Of a DNA stretch of 64,000 nucleotides, positions 12,639 to 25,347 are shown in pieces. Positions within the stretch are counted from its first letter, which is position 1, and every line of letters starts with the position of its first letter. The stretch is from positions 930,001 through 994,000 of the forward strand of contig JAJQJQ010000030.1 of NCBI GenBank assembly GCA_028622995.1. The letters run 5' to 3'. A program made the translations under genes and the position numbers. The notes beneath the pieces are model-generated. The model searched no databases. It was not told the DNA's origin and saw only the letters and a list, made by a program, of their open reading frames with translations. The DNA comes from Panagrolaimus kolymaensis (Eukaryota; Nematoda; Chromadorea; Rhabditida; Panagrolaimidae).

Positions 12639-15227
12639 TTAAAGCTTAGTTTTTTGACTTCCTCTAAATGCTAAACTATTATTCGATGGGGAGGATTCAC
12701 TACTACTAATATCCAAAGCTTTATTTATATATCCTCCTCCTCCAATTGCATCTTTTTCATTTTTTCCATTTTTAGATTTGATAGGCATGATTCGATCCGT
12801 CATTTTTCTGGACATAGTTCGCGATGCCATTTCTTTTTCATTTAAAATTCCTGAACTTGGATTTTCTTGATGATCTGCTAAACCTTGATCAATTAAACCA
12901 TTAAAAGTAATTTGAAAAAATATTGCCACTTTATCTATAAAAAAAAAAAAGTTTTTGGAAGATAAATATGGAAATTAAAAAAACCTAAAACATATAAAAT
13001 GCCTTCATAGAAAAAAAAGAATAAACTTACTATTAACTTTATTTGCCACACGTTTATATCCATCCAAACTATTGAGAGTTTTTTCCCATTTAAATAAACC
13101 AAAAACAATAAATCCACCAATTAATAAACCAATTGACACTGCAGCAGTTTTAGGGGTTTCATAAATGGTTACAGCTGTAAGACTAAAACAAACAAGAAAA
13201 AAAAATATTGGTATAATTATTGGAGTTCGAATTGCATCTGTGTGAACTGGTTTATGCTTAAATCGAATATAAAGTAAAGCTATCATAGTACACATTCGTT
13301 GAGACCATTGCGCAAAAGAAAGATATTGAATTAAAGTATCTAAATTTCCAACAAATGAAAACATAAATGCAAGTAAAATATGAATAAATAAAGCAACTCG
13401 AGGAGAATCATGAACTTTATTTACGCATGATATAAATGCCGGCAAATGGCCTTCCCTTGAGGCGGCATAAAGATACCGAGATGCAGAAAACATAGTGGAA
13501 TTTAATGAGCCCACAAGAAGGATAGAAATAAAGAAGGGAATAGTATATTTAAAATTTCCAAGTGATTTATCTGCAAAGTCCTGAAGAAGAAAATAATAAG
13601 ATTTTTAAAGGACGAACATGTTTTCAAAAGCCAAGGAATTATTTAAAGTTAGTTTTGACATTTTTGGTTTGACAAAAAAATCAATAAAAACTTAGAAATT
13701 ATTTTTTTGGTTCTGGCGAGAGAACTTCATAAATTCCCAAAATAGGCAAGTTTTTGTAAAAATTTTATTAAAACTTTTTGGTTTAGAAATGAAATCCCTG
13801 ATTAAATCATTTTTGATATTACTATTTACTGTTTTGATCCCGGTGTGAAAATTTGTATTATAGGCTAAAGTGAATTGCTTTTTGTTTGGAATTTCTAAAT
13901 TTTCTTTGGTATCGACGCGAAAAAGAATCCCCTTCAAAACCCTTCTAAAAATATAAAAAATTTACTATAGCAACAGCAGAGGAATCTTTAATTTCTTGTG
14001 GATTTAATATAGCAAAATATGAAACATTTAAAGCTACGTAAAATAATGCAATTAAAGTCATAGAAATTACAATTGCTAAAGGCATGGTTCTTTTAGGGTT
14101 TTCAACTTCTTCCAAACCAAAATTAATTATATCCCATCCATCATAAGAAAATAAACCAGCAAATAAACCATCCACTAATTTTTTTGGTGACGCAGTACTA
14201 TTTTGAAACATATTTTGTAAATTATCTGTTCGACCTGGATAAAAAGTTTATTTAAAAAGTTTTAGAATTAAAAAAGGCAAACCTTTGAAAATAAGAAAAT
14301 AAAATCCAGTGCAAATAATAATGCAAGTGGACAGAACTTTAGCAAAACTTGCTGCAACTTGAAATCGTGAAACAACAGTTTTGATTGAAAAAAAGTTAAG
14401 AAATAACAAAATCCCTGAAAACAGAGAAATAAAAAATAAAGGAAAGAAAAAAATCACTGAAATTTGGGGCTTTTGGTATTTGAATCGATTCAAAAGTTTT
14501 TATTTTATTTCACGATCGAGAGCGAATTAAAAAAAACTTACAAATCAATGAAAAGCTCAATAATTTAGTAGCCCAAAATTTATCACTCCCATTTGCAAAT
14601 TTAATATTTATTCCACGAATAATATATTCACTAAATGTTTCAGCTTGGACAGCTAAAATGGCGGGATAAGTTAAAATGCATCCAACACACATAAATGAAA
14701 AAGCTAATGGATACCTAAAAAAATTATTTATTTTTTTCATAAAAGTTTAGAAATGTTTTGAGAAAAAATTTGAGTTTTACCATTTGACATAACAAATATA
14801 TGCAAAATCTGCACCAGATTTTCTTATGCTTGTTCCAAGTTCAACATAACAAAATGCTCCTAATATTGATATGCATGCAGCTACAACCCATATAATTAAT
14901 GATGAACCAACCTTAAAATAAAAAATAAATAAATAACATAATAAAAAAAAATTTAACATTTGTCAATCAAAAAAAAAAATAGTTATCGGGAAATTAACAT
15001 AAAAATAAATAAAACCCGAAAATATTGTAAATTATTTTTAATTTTTGCTACGATAGTTTTAGATTGGATGGTCGGAATTTGTTCAGTTGAAAACGAGCAA
15101 AAAAATGACTTACGGATTGAACATTAGTTAAAATAGAAGCAGGTGTTATAAAAATACCAGAGCCAACAATATTCCCAATAATATAGGATATGGCCCCAAT
15201 GAGGCCCATATTATTATTTCCTCCCAT
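12639..15227 (-). CDS. SLC7 (LAT-type) amino-acid transporter
   Basis: Exons, in transcript order, 15227-15114, 14911-14781, 14714-14542, 14414-14283, 14234-13966, 13580-13031 and 12934-12639 give 554 aa in frame. The start [20 protein letters not shown] runs straight into TM1 with the unwound GSGIF motif of the APC/LAT superfamily. Further LAT signatures are [41 protein letters not shown] (TM6 region) and [14 protein letters not shown]. The C-tail is Ser/Lys-rich with a Gly4 stretch. Family members exchange neutral or large amino acids at the plasma membrane, often with a heavy-chain glycoprotein. The cysteine that links to the heavy chain (after TM3) is absent: the stretch reads [14 protein letters not shown]. 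It may therefore act without that disulphide, like several nematode AAT proteins (from memory). Substrate is not predictable. Confidence 0.93.
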
Positions 15228-17872
15228 GATTTTAAAGGCTTATTATAAATTAATTAATTTTAATATAAAATTTTTGCAGGTTGTTGATTCAAAAATATTT
15301 AAATAATTACTGGCCTGAAAATTTTCTATTTTTTATAAATTTCTTTTAATAAAATTTTGACAAGTTAAATAATTTAATTTTCAAATAATTAATTTTTATT
15401 AAAATTTTGAATAAAAAACGTGCTAAAAACCCATAAAATTTTTGTGGAAATATGGTAGAAAAAAATGATACGATCGAATCCTTTGTTTTTTTGGGTTTTT
15501 TCGTTCCCATTGTCTTTCCTCAAAATTTGTCGCGGTTTGTGGTTGTAATGAATCCGAGTTCTTTTAACGAAGCTACCAATAAAAAAGAGAAGCAAATGCA
15601 GCATTGTTATGAATGTTTGCTTCCTATTCAAAGATGAAACAATTCAACAATGAAAGATTAAAGACAAAAGGAAGGGGAAAAAATATTATTCATGATCCCT
15701 ATTGCTAATGAATACATTTTTTTGATAGGAAAAGTTTGTTTTGTTGGTTTTTTGCTTATTCAATAATTTTTTTTGCGACTGTTTGAAGTCCCATTTTTAA
15801 TTGGTCCACCAAAAAATGCTAAAAGTTATAAAAAATATTAAAACGAGATTAAGAGATAGTAAAAAAAGGATAATTTTGGGGAAAATGGAATTTTTCGTTT
15901 TAGGAATTAAACTGTCTTCTAATAATTTCGAAGGAATAAATAAAAAATTTACGCTAATTATAATATGTAATAAATAACATTAGAAAGCAACCACCAAACT
16001 AACAAATAAAAAACCTTCAATTACGAAAAAAAAGTTTGAATCAAAACAATATTTTTCCATTTTTCGTTGTCGTTTACAAAAAAAAAAGTGCATTGTCGTC
16101 GTCGTATTTTTCATTACACACGAGGTTTTTGTAATAAAAAAAAATAATCGTCTGTTTATTTATCGAATATAAAAAAAATACAATAAAAGTATTATTTTTT
16201 GATTTTCGAAAAAATGTTTGTTTGTGTTTTCATTTAAAAAAAATTAATAAAAAAGCCTTTTTACCTTCGATGTTTTTGTTTCTTTTTTTATAAATTTTTG
16301 GAATTTAAAATAATTATACTGAAATGGATCAAGAAGTCATAAGATATAGGAAACTTGTCGTGGTTCCATTAACTTGAAAATATTTCTCTAATTTTTGATC
16401 TAAAAAGTCTTTTAAAAAATGGGTTTTTTAATCAAAAATCATTCGATCAAAACTTTAAGTTTCTAAATAAAATAAATTTAAACAAAAGAAGGTCTTTCAA
16501 CAAAGACAAAAAAGTTTTAGAAAGCAAATAATAATATCAATAAACTTAAATTACAATTTTTCAATAGGATTTTAAGATTAAAAGAAGTTTACGTTTTTAA
16601 ACAACAAAAACAAACTTTTACATAATCTTTTTATTTTCATCTTTCATCCAAAAAATAAATTTAAAAATAACATGTTTTTTTGATTTTTTTTCAAATTTAA
16701 ACATGTCGTAAAAAAATTATTTCTGAATTTTCATCCAAGAAAAAAAAGAAAAACGCTTGCAAAAAATCAAAAAAAAAACCTGTGAGTTTTAGTCGTTTAT
16801 ATTTTTAAACCCACGAAAATACATATGAACGCTAGAAAAAAAATATTTCTAAAGTCATTACGCAGAAAAAGAAGAAAAATGTTATGACTCTAATTGGGCA
16901 AAGAAGGAAGAAGAAAAAATTACATTACAAAACAATAAAACAATAAACATTTTTATGTATTTATTTTTTTAAATTGCACTTTTTTGTTTGAAAATAAAAA
17001 AATCAAAAAACCAGGAAATGAATGAAATAAAAATAAACTAGAATATGTCAAAGAAAAAATGTGGAAACCCTCTTCAATTTCTTTTTTCCGGTGGCGATCA
17101 ATAGCAGTATTTTTTTTGTTGGTATTTTAGTTTTCGAGAGAGCTCCTTTTTTTATGTTGATCTTTTTACTTTCTGTCCCTGTTTTTTTTGTACTACAAAG
17201 AAAAAAACTATAAAAAAGGAAATGAAAAAAAAGAAGAAGATTTAGGAGAAATACATAATGATAGAAAGAAAGAAAGAAAGAGGGCGGAAGAAACAAAAAC
17301 CTGATTTTTATTATTTCCTGTCAACTTTTTTTGATGTTGGATTATTTTGTATGTATGTATGTTTTCTAGATGAAGGTTTTATTTTATAAAGCTCGCATGC
17401 AAACTTTACGTAATTATTTTTTCTCGTTAAAAATTAATAATAAAAAAGGGAATTAATAATAATCAAATATGATTGGAAGAAGCAGATCTAGTCTCTAACC
17501 ATTGCTACCATATTCCATTAGCATTTGATATTTTTCTTTATTATATCCATTAAAATTTACATTTATCCTATCATTAAAATTAATTTTATATGTATATTTT
17601 GCTTTTTATATATATAAATAAATAAACAGTTTTTGATTTTAAAAATGCCATCCATTTAATATTAGAAAAGTGATGGAAGATCATAACAACCAAAAAAATT
17701 AAGAATATCAACTTCTTTGAAAGTTTTTATTTACACTTATTTAACTAATTGCATTTTCCTGCTTTTAACATCCCGGTCGTTTAAGATTTTAATAAACGAA
17801 TGCAAATAACTTTGTAATTAATTAGAGTTAGTGACGTCGAAGCTCTTTATTTAGAACGAATTTATAGGATGA
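15228..17872. other. A-rich intergenic region
   Basis: No supported gene. The + strand is A-rich (T-rich on the transporter's sense strand). A GAAA-type microsatellite lies at about 17265-17281 and an ATGT-type one near 17350. Possible minus-strand coding near 17480-17590 is too weak to call. Confidence 0.5.
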
Positions 17873-19025
17873 TTAAGTTTTTGTTCTTGTGGCAGAAGAA
17901 AATACTGTAACAACAACCGCGGAAGACCGAATACCTTTAAAATAACAAAATAATTGTTTAAACGCAGATCGATATGGTCGAATGCAAATAATAGTTACAA
18001 TTGAATCATAAATAACGAAATGATTGATATAACAAAGAAGTGAAACCCAAACTTTGTGGGCATTTGGAAGAGTTGGAATATATAAATAAATGAAAAGTAT
18101 GGAAGCAGGAAAAATAACAAAAATAAAAATACCAAAAAGTTGTGCACAAACTGCGCTAATCAACATTCGATGATGTTTTTGATTTTGAAAGGATAAAGAA
18201 AATCCAAGTTGCTTTGGTAAAGTTATGTTTCGATAAAGAAAAAAACAAAAACATATAACTCTTGTGAAAATGAATATTCCAGCAAAAAGTAACCCAAGTT
18301 TTAGTATTTTTATATTTCGGTAATCTGCCACAACCACAATTAATTCAGGCGATGTCAAACTTTCGCTATTTGATAAATGCGTGTTTAAAAATTGGATTGC
18401 TTCGGCGTTGGTTAAAGCCACGGAATAAAAACAACCAAAGAAGCTAAAGATGAGAAACAAATTTGTGGCTATTAAAAAGGTGTAAAATGCATTTGGAATC
18501 CATGATTTTATATTATATTTAACAAGAAAGAAATATCGTTGAGCCAATATGGTTACGAGGAAATCATTTGCGGTGCTAATCGAAACTAAATTTTATGAAT
18601 TTTTTTAACTCCAAAAATTTTTCAAATAAAAAAAGCAAGTTGCTTGGAATTTTTTTTTTCTTTCGGAGGATAGCGAGAAGATACTTACACATGGTTAAAA
18701 ACACCAGAAACAAAGTAACTTTGGGATTCATAGGACTCAGCAACCCCAAGGGATAAACAATAAAAAATGGCAGCAAAATCAATGGTTTTATAAATAAAAT
18801 ACCCATTTCAAAAATTATCGTCGAAATTATGTAGCAAATAAGCAAACGTTTAAAAATGTTCATAGATTTGGGGGATTTTTTTATAACAACAAAAATATAA
18901 AATGGTTGAATAATTAAACTTAAAATAAAAGAAATGGTAGTGGAAATTGTTGCAAATTTATGAAATGTTTCGGAATAAACATCGCTGATATCAAGATTAG
19001 GAGCTTGAGGAAATAAATCTGCCAT
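17873..19025 (-). CDS. srh-like serpentine chemoreceptor, copy 1
   Basis: Exons 19025-18689 and 18585-17873 join in frame to 349 aa. It is a multi-pass membrane protein. TM1 leads into PFYIFVVIKKSPKSM; TM2-3 contain LILLPFFIVYPLGLLSP; later come LAQRYFF, CFFLYRNITLPKQ and ICIRPYR near the C terminus. The P-x-Y-x-x-x-x-KSP-x-SM and YPLGLL features match the nematode Str/Srh serpentine receptor superfamily, best the srh type. Such receptors usually act in ciliated chemosensory neurons. The single 103-base intron lies at the same place as in the paralogue at 23596-24716, to which the protein is clearly similar, so the two derive from a tandem duplication. No ligand can be inferred. Confidence 0.85.
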
Positions 19026-20566
19026 ATTTTTTAAATATTGGATTTAATGCATTTTTGAATTTTTTTCTGAAATTATGAAAACTATGTTTATGGAAAAAAT
19101 GAAATAAAAATTGTATCTATAAAAAAATAAGCGTACATGAGAATTCTTGGAAAAAAAAAGTTTCTATTGTTTAGAAAAATATGAGTAAGCATTTTTTTGA
19201 GTTTATGGCTTTTGTTGAAATTAATTTTAGACAAAATCACGCGAGAAAAAAAAAATTTAAAAAAGGAAATAAATAAACTTTTGGTTATTTTTCTGAAATG
19301 TTTTTTTTTGAAGTCAAAGGTTATATTTTTTAAAATAACAGAAAAATCCGGTTGTAAAAATAAAGATGCTTTCTAGTATCACAAAAGTTGTTTACATAAA
19401 ATGATTTTCCAAAATTGATGACAAAGTATGGCAATTTTTGAATTAATTATAAATATATGAATCTTTAATTATAATTTAAAAAAAGAAAGTCACGAAGAAG
19501 AAGAAATTCATTCAAACAAAAGTATTTATTCTTTGTTTACTTAGTCGGTAAATTTGTTGCTAATTTCATATTTTTTTTATGCTTGAAGAAACAATGATTT
19601 CCAAGCGCTTAAAAAAATTATACTTTTATTTAAAAAAAATTAATAATCATTATAAATTTTTTATTTACACTATCGTAGTTTCCCGTGACAAAAAAAAAAG
19701 AAAAAAAGTGTAGTAACGCATTTTTTGAAAAGTACACCACCGTTGCTTTCAACCAAAAAATGTGCCTCAATCGAGAGAATTGAAAGAATGAAAATCAAAT
19801 TTACAAAAAAATATATTATAAATGGTTTACTACAAAAAAACGGAGCAAAAAACAAACATATTAATTTTGAAATTTAATCTTTTTATTTTTTTCTTGCGGC
19901 AAGTATGGTGTAAAACATTTGTTGCTTTGCTTTCATAAAGTAAAAATATAAAAATTTAATTATGTTTGTAGTAAAAAAAACTAATATATTTAAGGAGGAG
20001 CGATACTAGCTAAAATGAAATGTATGCTTTTGATTTCTGATCCTTGGATTTTTCACTTTCAGCATTTTACTACGATGGAAGAGATAAAATTTATTTTAAT
20101 TTATTAGAAAAATTTGTATAAAATTAAAAATTTTTTAGAAAATTTAAATTTAAATTTTCTTCTTTAAGGGATTAATTATTTTGGAAAGATGTGCTTTTGA
20201 TAGAATTTCCTAAGGCCCAATGATAAATATCAGAGATCAAAAACAAAAAAAAACAATAATTCTGAATTAAATTAAACATGGATCTCATAATGAAATATCA
20301 AAAACCAAAAATATATAAGAAAAGTGAGAAGAAAAACAATAAAAAAAAACTTATCGAAAAAATAACAAAATCTTTTTTTTATAAACAAAGCACCGAAGAA
20401 AGTAACTTAAGCAGAAAATTGAAGGCAATCATGGCACAAAAATTATTGAATGAAAAATTAAGACACTGAATATTAATTAATAATTATTAGGTCAAAAAAG
20501 AGAAGATAATTTAGGTCCCCAAATTTTAAATAGGAAGAAATATTTTTTTAATAATAATAATTAATC
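19026..20566. other. Intergenic region
   Basis: No supported gene. Short frames such as 20278-20469 are Lys-rich translations of A-rich sequence and lack introns or domain features. Confidence 0.5.
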
Positions 20567-22280
20567 TTATGAAATGCTAATATTCTTGGAATTATTATTA
20601 TTAGCTTCTTCTATTTGATCAGCAATTTCAGCCATTTTTCGCCATTCTTCAGTGGTAAAACTTGGACTTGCAATCACATGAGGAATATTATCTTGTTGAC
20701 GAATGGTTGTAATTTGAGGGGCTTCAAAGCCTAAAAAAATTCAAGAAAATTTATTTTTCTTCAAATTCTTCGAAAATATTTTTTTTTATAAATAAAAAAA
20801 AATTCTTGTCGAGACTATATTCGGCTATATATTCCAAAACTAACCTTCAACTAATCCCAAAGCATCTTTATTATCATAAAGTTCCGTGCCTCGTAATAGC
20901 ATCAATGGAAAGGCATGCAAAACATTGGCATTTAAATTAATGCAATAATCAACGGTTTGTTTAAAACTATCCAAAGTTTGAGTGGGCAATCCATAAATAA
21001 TTGAAAGTTCAACCGTGATATTATTTTTCTTGCATTCTGCAATTGCATTTTCAACCTTTTTGAGATTGTTCATTCGATTGATAAGTTTCATCTCGTTTTT
21101 ATGAATGGTTTGAAGACCAAATTCAAGGGTTACTTTGGCCTAAAAGTAATTATTTGGTTGCGAAACAAAAATTGTTGAAACTTCGTTATTAAAGTCAAAT
21201 TTTAAAATTACAGTTTTTAGGGATAAATTTTAAAACTTTTCAGAACAAAAAAATTACTTTTTCATTCAATTTAATTACAGCTTCCATAAATTCAGGTTTA
21301 ATCATTTCTGGACGAGTTTGAAGCGCAATTTTTCCTGTGAATCCATGATCATGCAATTCATTAATAACTTCAACATGTTTGGGACCTGAATTAAAAGTTG
21401 GATCCAAAACTGCTAAATCACTTATTTCATTTTCTGCCAACCATTTAGCTTCAGAAAAAACTCTATAAAATTTACACTTTTTTATTTTATTTTTTTTGTT
21501 GGGTTTTCTGAAAATTTGTGAAAATCGAACCTTGAATCGCCAAAGTTTCTTCGTTTCAAAGCTTCTCCACCGAGGCTGGTTTCACGATGTTGACAAAAAC
21601 TGCATTTAAATGGACAGCCTCGTTGAGTTTCCCATCGAATAAAATTTTGGGCAGGAATAAATCCATTCAAAATAGGCGAAGGCAATTCATCCAAATCAGC
21701 TTGAGCTGATTGACTCATATCTGGTTCATTTGCATAATGAATCCCTTTCACAAGGGGATGTGGAGAAGAAGAAAGCATATATTTGGTTAAAGCATTTTCA
21801 GCATAACCCCTAAGAAAAATATCGGCATCAGGATAAAATTTTTCAAGATTCGATTTTAGGTAACTAATTTGAGGGCCACCAATAATAATATTTCCTGAAA
21901 TCGAAAAAAAATTTGGATTTGACGTAAAAAAAATAAAAAGAGCAATAAAAAAATTTTAAATTAAATTTAGAAAAATTATAAAATAAACAAAAAAACAAAC
22001 CTTGAAATCCTTGATTTTTCAAATTTTTAATAATTTTCTGAACATATATTTCGTTCCATACAAAAGCGCCAATACCAAAATCAGTATTTTTTGAAGAATT
22101 TTTCAATACAAAATCAATAACATTTTCAGCTTGAAAATTTTCATGGTTCACCGACCACGATTTTTCAAGGACTTCAACTCCATGTTTCACTAGATTTGCC
22201 AAAATCGAAGCATGTCCAAGTGACATTGGTGGATCTTTGGGTCGAGTCCAATCGAGGGCAACCAAAATTAGGCGTTTCAT
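20567..22280 (-). CDS. B12-binding radical SAM protein (bacterial type)
   Basis: Exons 22280-22001, 21894-21531, 21462-21258, 21139-20845 and 20730-20567 join in frame to 435 aa. The N-terminal part (about 1-150) is a Rossmann-like cobalamin-binding domain: LDWTRPKDPPMSLGHASIL at the start, GIGAFVWNE, then GNIIIGGPQISYL and IFLRGYAENAL. The canonical DxHxxG histidine loop is not evident, as in many BchE-like proteins. The radical SAM core follows, with C-x3-C-x2-C (GCPFKCSFC, Cys about 187, 191, 194) to hold a 4Fe-4S cluster, then LAVLDPTFNSGPKH, IALQTRPEM, LEFGLQTIHKNEM and IIYGLPTQTLDSF. Substrate unknown; bacterial relatives do radical methylation or ring chemistry. Animals are not known to me to carry this class, so horizontal transfer is inferred. 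Four nematode-type introns and A/T-rich codons show it is now a resident nuclear gene. It sits between two srh paralogues on the same strand. Confidence 0.9.
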
Positions 22281-23595
22281 TTGTTTGTTGATTTTTTGGG
22301 GCTTTGAAAGAATGAAATAAAATAAAAATAGTTCTATAAAAAAGTATTTTTTAAATATTCAGTTTATTTTTATATAAATACCGGAAATAAATATTTTCTC
22401 GAAAAATGAAAGATAAAAAAGTACAAAGAAAAAAAGTTTGGGAGTTTTGAGGGTTTTTGTTGATAAAAATATCGTCCGGAAACTGAAATGATAATAAAAA
22501 TTTTCTAAAAAAAGCAAACAGAAAAAAGGCTGCATTTTTTGGAATAAGAGAGCTGATTTTTTTTTTTGCATCTCCTTTTTCTTCTTTGTTTGAATGATAA
22601 ACAATTTGAGTTATTGATGATGACTCAGCAAAACTATTAATTTAGGAAGAAAAAAAATTTGAAAAAAATCGCTCATTTTTTTGATAAGATCCATTAATTT
22701 TAAAATCAAGCTTGTAGTCAAAATAAAGAAGAAAAGAAAGCAAAAATATTAAAAATTTCATAGAAGCGGCAAAATGAAAAATACTAAAAACATTTTAAAT
22801 TCGTTTGCTAGTTATTTCGAGCCGAAAACGAGACAATAAAGCAACCATGAATTCAAAACTTTTTTTTACTAAAATAAATCCAAAAAAATAGTAAAACTAA
22901 AAAAGGGATCGATTCAGTTCAAAAAAGAAAAAGAAAGAAGAAAAATCATATGATTTTGCGTTCCATAAAAAGCAAAAAAAAATCGAAGAAAAAATTTTAA
23001 CATTTCAAAAAAAAAATGGAGAAGTTTTATTCCATCCATTTTCTGCGATATTTGAAAAAAAAAGAAAACAAGTTGAAACAAAGAAAAATGTTCTCTTCTT
23101 TTCTTTTTTTTTTGGAAAACACATGTGTATGTTGTTCGAAAGGTTGTGCCTTTTTTTTGATATTTGCATTTTTTCTTTTCATCAAAAACTTCCTTTTTTT
23201 GTTGGCAAAAAAAATTCGTAAACAAATATGAACAAACCTAGGGCCATAAAAATTTTGTGGTTTTTTTTGCGGTAAATTTTAATCAAAAATTTAGTAGATT
23301 GAGTTTTTGAAGAATTTTGTATTTAAATATTTTTTTGTGGTGTTCAAACATTATAATTTAAAACATAACTTTTTGTATGTTTTTTTTTAGGTACATAGCT
23401 ACCTTTTTTCAGAATTAATTATTGAGCACACAATTTTTTTTTAATATTTTTTCCTGGAAAAAAGTGGGAGTTTTTCGTAAATTTTTGGGTGATAGTAATA
23501 CAAAACTTTTTCGACAGTGAAAGTAATAATTTTCAAAAAAATAAAAATTAAATCAATTTATTTTTTTCACAAAAAATCCACAAAAAACATTCAAA
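22281..23595. other. A-rich intergenic region
   Basis: No gene seen. The + strand is A-rich around 22300-23200, i.e. T-rich on the sense strand of the radical SAM gene. Confidence 0.5.
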
Positions 23596-24716
23596 TTAAA
23601 TGTTTGTTTTTCTTGCTGAAGAAGTAACAGGTAAAACTGAAACCTTTCTTTCTGATATTTTTAAACAACAAAATAAATTAATAAAAAAATTTCGATAATG
23701 CTTTATACAAATTATTGTTATAATTGAATCATAAATAATAAAATTATTTAACCAACACATTAATATTATCCATGCTTTACTTGAATTAGGAATATTTGGA
23801 ATAATAATAATTAAAATTATAATAAAAAATGGTAAAATTAAAAATAAAAATATACCAAAAAGTTGAGCACAAATTGCAGTGAGTAACATTTTATGCTGAA
23901 TTCGAGCATTTGTGGAAAAATGCAAATCCAAATGTTTAGGCAAAGTAATATTTCGATAAAGAAAAAAACAAAATCCAATGGCTCTTGACCCAACAAAAAT
24001 TCCCGCAGCAAAAATAGCAATTTTGGAATAAAATAATTTTTCATAATTTGCTACGATTACATTTGGCTGGAAAATTAATAGCTGAGAACTTCCAGAAATG
24101 TGGGTTAAAATTAAATATCGAGCTTCAGGTTCAGGTAAAACATCGGCGTAAAAGCAGCAACAAAAAAATATAATAAAAGCAAGACTGGTGGAAATTTGAA
24201 AAGCATAAAATGTTGGAGTTATCCATCGTCGTTTTCGAAGAGTAAAAGAAATTAAAATAAAATATCTTTGAGCTAACATGGAAAGAAGGAAATCAGCCAT
24301 AAATGTAAGGGCAACTAAAAAATAAATAATAAAGGGATTAGAATAAATAAAAATGAAAAAGGCTAACCCGCAACCAAAAAAATCAAAAATATTCCAGTTT
24401 TTACCGACATTGGAGCCAAAAATCCCACAGGATAAATTGCCATAAATGGTAATATCACTAAAGGCCTTAAACAAATCATTCCAAATTCAAAAAGAATGGT
24501 AGCAAAAATATAACATAAAAGCAGGCGTTGAAAAGTTAACATAGATTTTGGAGATTTTTTTATAACAACAAAAATATAAAATGGTTGAATAATTAAACTT
24601 AAAATAAATGAAATGGTTGTTGAAATATTTGCAATTGAATGAAATATTTCTGAATAAACTGTATCCAAATTTGTATATGGCGCCATTGGAAAATAGTTTT
24701 CGAGAGATATTTCCAT
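23596..24716 (-). CDS. srh-like serpentine chemoreceptor, copy 2
   Basis: Exons 24716-24368 and 24314-23596 join in frame to 355 aa across a 53-base intron. Multi-pass membrane protein with the same landmarks as copy 1: PFYIFVVIKKSPKSM, PLVILPFMAIYPVGFLAP, LLSMLAQRYF, FCFFLYRNITLPKH and LTAICAQLFGIFLF. The C-tail is short (SARKTNI). The intron interrupts the same point as in copy 1 (just before the DFL-x(5)-AQRYF segment), supporting origin by tandem duplication. The two proteins have diverged considerably in the loop after TM4 but stay nearly identical in TM1 and the segment after it. The inferred role is sensory GPCR; ligand unknown. Confidence 0.86.
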
Positions 24717-25347
24717 TTTTATGGAAGTTTTTTAAAAAAAATAAAGCAAATAATTTTTTCAAGCGCACAAGTAAAAAATTTTTATTCTTTATATTATTTT
24801 TTATAAATGTTTTTAAACATAAAAAAGTAAACCCAAAAATAAAATAAAATTCATAAAAATCTCACGTAACCAAGTGCCAGCCCATGAGAAAACAAAAAAA
24901 AAATAAAACTTTGTTTTTTATTTATTCTGGGAATTTTCACATGAACATTTGACAACAACATGTACAAAGCTAAATGCTTTGTTTCCACAAAAAACTTTTT
25001 TCAGATTTAATTAGGGGTGTTATTATTATTATTTTTTTTTTGAAATCAAATTACAAAGAAAACTGAAAAAGATTTAATAAGTTTAAAAAATGCAATTTTA
25101 ATTTTATTCTTCCTTTTGAAATTGACACTACCATTAATCATTTCGATAATGGCTTATATTAATTCATTTTTTTGTTATTTGCTTGGAAACTACAAATGTT
25201 TTTTTATTCTCCTTTTTTAACTTTCTAAAAATGTAATTGCGAAACCTTAAAAAATTTTGAAATTACTTTGTAAAATTTGATGATCTCAAAGAAGCGTTTA
25301 GAAGTTTTTTCAGCATTGGAAAAAGTGACCAAGAAAAATATAAAACA
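24717..25347. other. Intergenic region
   Basis: Nothing gene-like seen; A/T-rich homopolymer tracts, upstream side of srh-like copy 2. Confidence 0.5.

Noticed and set aside
17480..17600. Minus-strand stretch readable as an Asn/Tyr-rich C-terminal exon
   Set aside because: Only about 30 codons of A/T-rich sequence, with a poor acceptor and no upstream partner exon.
20567..22280. Bacterial contamination as the source of the radical SAM gene
   Set aside because: Four GT-AG introns with nematode acceptors, local codon use and flanking worm genes on the same contig argue against it.
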